In this document: one piece after another, positions 61,337 through 64,000 of the stretch | Numbering within the stretch: position 1 is the first letter of the stretch | How the letters are laid out: each line of letters begins with the position of its first letter | DNA from: Candidatus Woesearchaeota archaeon | Lineage (GTDB): Archaea > Nanobdellota > Nanobdellia > Woesearchaeales > DSVV01 | DNA length: 64,000 bases | Direction: 5' to 3' | Assembly (NCBI GenBank): GCA_016192995.1 | Contig: JACPTB010000013.1 | Coordinates: 1 to 64,000 of the forward strand | Notes under the pieces: generated by a model | Told to the model about the DNA's origin: nothing | Database searches by the model: none | The model's input: only the letters and a program-made list of their open reading frames with translations | Program-made: the position numbers and the translations under genes

Positions 61337-62836
61337 ATGCTTAAGCCTAAGCCAGTAGTCATTTTAATAGCATTAGCTGTAATTACTTTAAGTATTAGAT
61401 TATATATCTCTTTTCAAACTCCTTATTTTTCAGATGATACTGCTTATTTTCATCTCCGCCAGGTTGAACATATACGAGAAACAGGAATTCCACTCTATAA
61501 TGATGAATTAAGTTATGGAGGAAGAACGTATATTTTTATGCCGTTATTTCAGTATGTGATTGCATTCTTTGTAGGTTTAACAGATTCTCTTGTCGTAGGT
61601 AAAATTATTCCTAATCTTGCTGCAGTCCTCTTAATGTTTATTGTTTTTTCCATAGTTAAGCATATGACTAAAAATGAACAGGTAGCGTTATTTACTGGCT
61701 TCATCTCAGGATTTATTCCCATTTATTTTGTAGAAACCGTGAATAGCCTTTCAGTATATACCTTCTCAATACCTTTAACATTTCTGTTATGCTATTTTAT
61801 GTTAAGGATAGATGAAAGAAAGTATAGGTATTGTTATCTCCTTTTCTTTATAATTTTCATTATTCTTCATCCCTCATTATTCCTCTTTGTGATGGGTTTT
61901 ATTATTTACTTTATTATTACCAAAACTGAGCAGATTGCAGTTAAGAAAGGTGAAATTGAAATATTATTCTTTTCGGTAATTGTGATTATATGGACTTATT
62001 TCATTGTTTTTAAAAAAGCATTTTTATCCCATGGTTATGGTTTGATCTTCCAAAATATTCCTCAACAATTATTGGTTGACTTTTTCAGGCAAGTTTCGCT
62101 TTCGCAAGCATTAAATCTGATAGGTTTTCTCCCAGTAATTATAGGAATTTGGATGATCCATTACATCATTTTTTCAACAAAGGATCGGGATCTTTATTTT
62201 CTTACCAGTTTTATCATTATTATTACATTAGGGATGTGGTTTAAATTGCTAGAGCTTAATCTCGCATTGATATATTTGGGAGTAGGTCTTGTTATTTTAT
62301 TTGGAAAAGCTCTTGCTCTATTAACAGAGTATATAGCAACAACAAAAGTTCATAGGCACGGTAAAATACTCTATGCATTATTAATCATTTTTTTTATAGT
62401 AACCTCAGTAGTACCTTCAATAATTCTAAGCCTTGATAAAGTGGATAAAGCAACATCCAAAGATGTTATCAGCGCATTATCATTTGTTAAAGAATTTTCT
62501 CAGAACCCTGAAAGTACGGTACTTTCTACGCTTGATGTTGGGCATGCAATCACCTATTTTACCAAGAAAAAGAATGTTATTGATAAGAATTTTCTGATGA
62601 TTGATGAAATCAACGAGCGTATGGCTGATATTGAAACTATTTTTTCAACACAATCAACAACTATTGGCACACAGCTATTAAACAAGTATAATGTCGAATT
62701 TGTCATCCTTAGTGAAACCGCTAAAGAAAGGTACGGAAGCAATGAGCTTCGTATGTATGCTGAGAGTTGTTTTGAAAGAATAAATTTCAATGAAGTTACT
62801 CTCTATAAAAACCTATGTACCGTCGTGAAAACATGA
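61337..62836 (+). CDS. GT-C family membrane glycosyltransferase-like protein (STT3/AglB/PMT superfamily)
   Basis: 499 residues with about 11 hydrophobic spans and a short exported C-terminal domain. The first loop after span 1 carries SDDTAYFHLRQVEHIRETGIPLYNDELSYGGRTY, the acidic-pair motif of oligosaccharyltransferase-like GT-C enzymes. The C-terminal region (AHSFVKEFSQNPESTVLSTLDVGHAITYF-type stretch, VEFVILSETAKERYG) resembles the region after the membrane part of AglB/STT3, but no WWDYG motif is seen. It probably moves sugars from a lipid carrier at the outer membrane face. It overlaps the next gene by ATGA. Confidence 0.8.
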   Translation: MLKPKPVVILIALAVITLSIRLYISFQTPYFSDDTAYFHLRQVEHIRETGIPLYNDELSYGGRTYIFMPLFQYVIAFFVGLTDSLVVGKIIPNLAAVLLMFIVFSIVKHMTKNEQVALFTGFISGFIPIYFVETVNSLSVYTFSIPLTFLLCYFMLRIDERKYRYCYLLFFIIFIILHPSLFLFVMGFIIYFIITKTEQIAVKKGEIEILFFSVIVIIWTYFIVFKKAFLSHGYGLIFQNIPQQLLVDFFRQVSLSQALNLIGFLPVIIGIWMIHYIIFSTKDRDLYFLTSFIIIITLGMWFKLLELNLALIYLGVGLVILFGKALALLTEYIATTKVHRHGKILYALLIIFFIVTSVVPSIILSLDKVDKATSKDVISALSFVKEFSQNPESTVLSTLDVGHAITYFTKKKNVIDKNFLMIDEINERMADIETIFSTQSTTIGTQLLNKYNVEFVILSETAKERYGSNELRMYAESCFERINFNEVTLYKNLCTVVKT

Positions 62837-64000
62837 TTTTTAAACTGTTAAAGCAATGTTTTGAAAGTAAAAAGAGTATAATCTATCTATCAATTATTTC
62901 TTTAGTAGTGCTGTTATTGCCTATGATCTTGCGGTTTATGTTATTTCATCAGCATATTGTTCCTGGTATTGATGCCTATGATGACCTTAATGTAGTGAAA
63001 AAATTTTCTCAAGAACAGAGAGTAAATAGTGATGGAGCTTATAATCCCTATCACTATTTACTCTCTGTTCTTTCAAAAAAAATTCCTCTTGAAATACTTG
63101 CGCTTATCTTACCAGTGATATTAGGTATAATAAGTATGGTGTTGTGGTATTTAATTTTAGAGCAAACAGAGCTCAAAACTACAACAAAACTAATGAGTTG
63201 TTTGTTATTGTTATTTTCACCCATATATATCTATGTTTTTACTATTTCAAGTTTCTTAAGCTTATTAGTTTTTCTAACCCTGCTGGCATTTTTTCTTATA
63301 ACGAACAAAAATAAATGCATGCATTATTCATCAATTATTTTCTTGCTGGCGATAGGGACTTTGAGCTTATTTACACCGGTGCTGATCATCAGTTTATATC
63401 TTTATCTCACGTATGTGCGTAAGCAAAAAGCGAGGTATCACAACATTTTTTTGTTGATATTTTGGGTAATAATAGCGGCATTCATCTATTTAGCAAGTTT
63501 TTTCGTATTCAAAACACCAGCAATCACTACCTACCATCTTGAAAATATGAATCTCCTTCAAAATAATATCTCTGATCTTGGTGCAGTGATGGGTTTCGGT
63601 GTATTTACGCTGTTATTGTTAGGTATAGGGTTATATTACATGATCAAAGAACGAAGAAATATATTTCTTTGGTTTATAATTTTAAGCTTCTTAACTCTAA
63701 TTTCATGGTATTATAATAAATATCGAAGTTTATTGAATTTTATTGTTATCTTATGGGGAGCGTATGGCTATAGTCGATTGTGGTATCGTAAATGGGATAT
63801 TCCTCTCTTGAAAAAAACCTGTTTATTTATGTTGTTGCTGGGAGTAGTCTTTTCAGGGTTGTCCTTTGTTAATAGGCTTGTTGCTTTGCAGCCAACGCAA
63901 GGAGCAGTAGAACAGCTGCAATTGATACAAGAAAATCTCCAAAATCTTCCTGAAGGAAAAATATTATCACACGAAGAAAACGGATTTTTTATTAATTATT
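62833..64000 (+). CDS. Second GT-C-like polytopic membrane protein (3' partial at window edge)
   Basis: 389 codons visible, open to the right edge; the ATG at 62833 overlaps the preceding stop (ATGA). About ten hydrophobic spans. After span 1 the loop VPGIDAYDDLNVVKKFSQEQRVN has the spaced acidic residues typical of GT-C enzymes, and the sequence continues with a soluble-looking segment (LQPTQGAVEQLQLIQENLQNLPEGKILSHEENGFFINY). It is probably a diverged homolog of the upstream gene, the two acting together on surface glycosylation. A perfect palindrome pair (22-bp arms, 63012-63033 and 63050-63071) lies in the frame just after that loop. Confidence 0.75.
   Translation, partial: MIFKLLKQCFESKKSIIYLSIISLVVLLLPMILRFMLFHQHIVPGIDAYDDLNVVKKFSQEQRVNSDGAYNPYHYLLSVLSKKIPLEILALILPVILGIISMVLWYLILEQTELKTTTKLMSCLLLLFSPIYIYVFTISSFLSLLVFLTLLAFFLITNKNKCMHYSSIIFLLAIGTLSLFTPVLIISLYLYLTYVRKQKARYHNIFLLIFWVIIAAFIYLASFFVFKTPAITTYHLENMNLLQNNISDLGAVMGFGVFTLLLLGIGLYYMIKERRNIFLWFIILSFLTLISWYYNKYRSLLNFIVILWGAYGYSRLWYRKWDIPLLKKTCLFMLLLGVVFSGLSFVNRLVALQPTQGAVEQLQLIQENLQNLPEGKILSHEENGFFINY
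63012..63071. repeat. In-frame inverted repeat (22-bp arms) in the GT-C-like gene
   Basis: AGAACAGAGAGTAAATAGTG... (63012-63033) and its exact reverse complement (63050-63071) are separated by 16 bases. Confidence 0.88.

Overview
The window reads as a chromosomal segment of an AT-rich DPANN archaeon, most like a Woesearchaeota-type lineage. The placement is inferred from gene content, not from a phylogeny. Archaeal information-processing genes are present: RadA, RadB, PCNA, an RPA-type ssDNA-binding protein, a TRAM-domain protein and archaeal uS2. A tRNA-Leu gene carries a bulge-helix-bulge intron. Many genes have a TATA box 24-28 bases before the start codon (leaderless style), while others use a GGTGA or AAGGAGG ribosome-binding site. 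Bacterial-looking genes are mixed in: gyrA, scpB, coaE, coaD, a MepA-like endopeptidase and a lytic transglycosylase.

Layout. 1-4.7 kb: the 3' part of a large LamG-repeat surface protein. 4.9-14.5 kb: a six-gene, tightly packed operon of single-span membrane proteins and exported proteins with peptidoglycan-hydrolase domains (MepA-type endopeptidase fused to an alpha/beta hydrolase; degenerate phosphoesterase + SLT transglycosylase + two SGNH domains). This is the most interesting gene system here. 14.5-23.7 kb: RPA, a DUF457 membrane protein, a lamin-tail surface protein, TRAM protein, RadA, ScpB and two small exported Cys-rich paralogs. 23.8-28.9 kb: gyrA interrupted by two full-size inteins, one directly behind the catalytic tyrosine. 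29-33 kb: tldD-tldE-lipid kinase operon. 33-41 kb: small exported/zinc proteins, a DUF255 protein, CorA, PurA, a tandem pair of 2OG-oxygenase-like proteins, and PCNA. 41.3 kb: tRNA-Leu with an intron in the T loop and further intron sequence in the anticodon region. 41.5-42.9 kb: three small helical proteins. 43-54 kb: pyrimidine biosynthesis (carA, NUDIX, carB, pyrB, pyrI, pyrC, pyrE, and a eukaryote-like OPRT-OMPDC fusion); pyrD is not in the window. 54-57.5 kb: a large subtilisin-like lipoprotein. 57.5-64 kb: coaE-coaD, an ACT protein, uS2, RadB and two GT-C type membrane glycosyltransferase-like proteins, the last cut by the window edge.

The strongest non-coding signal is a family of seven short (about 151-224 bp) non-coding elements with long terminal inverted repeats. 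Three are flanked by perfect 9-bp direct repeats and three more by 7-8 of 9 matching bases, as expected for target-site duplications of a MITE-like element. Five share an internal hairpin whose stem changes in a compensatory way. They sit exactly at gene ends or against promoters. Separately, the window holds an unexpected number of long perfect palindromes, several inside reading frames (46 bp in carA; 18-22 bp arms in the subtilisin and GT-C genes).
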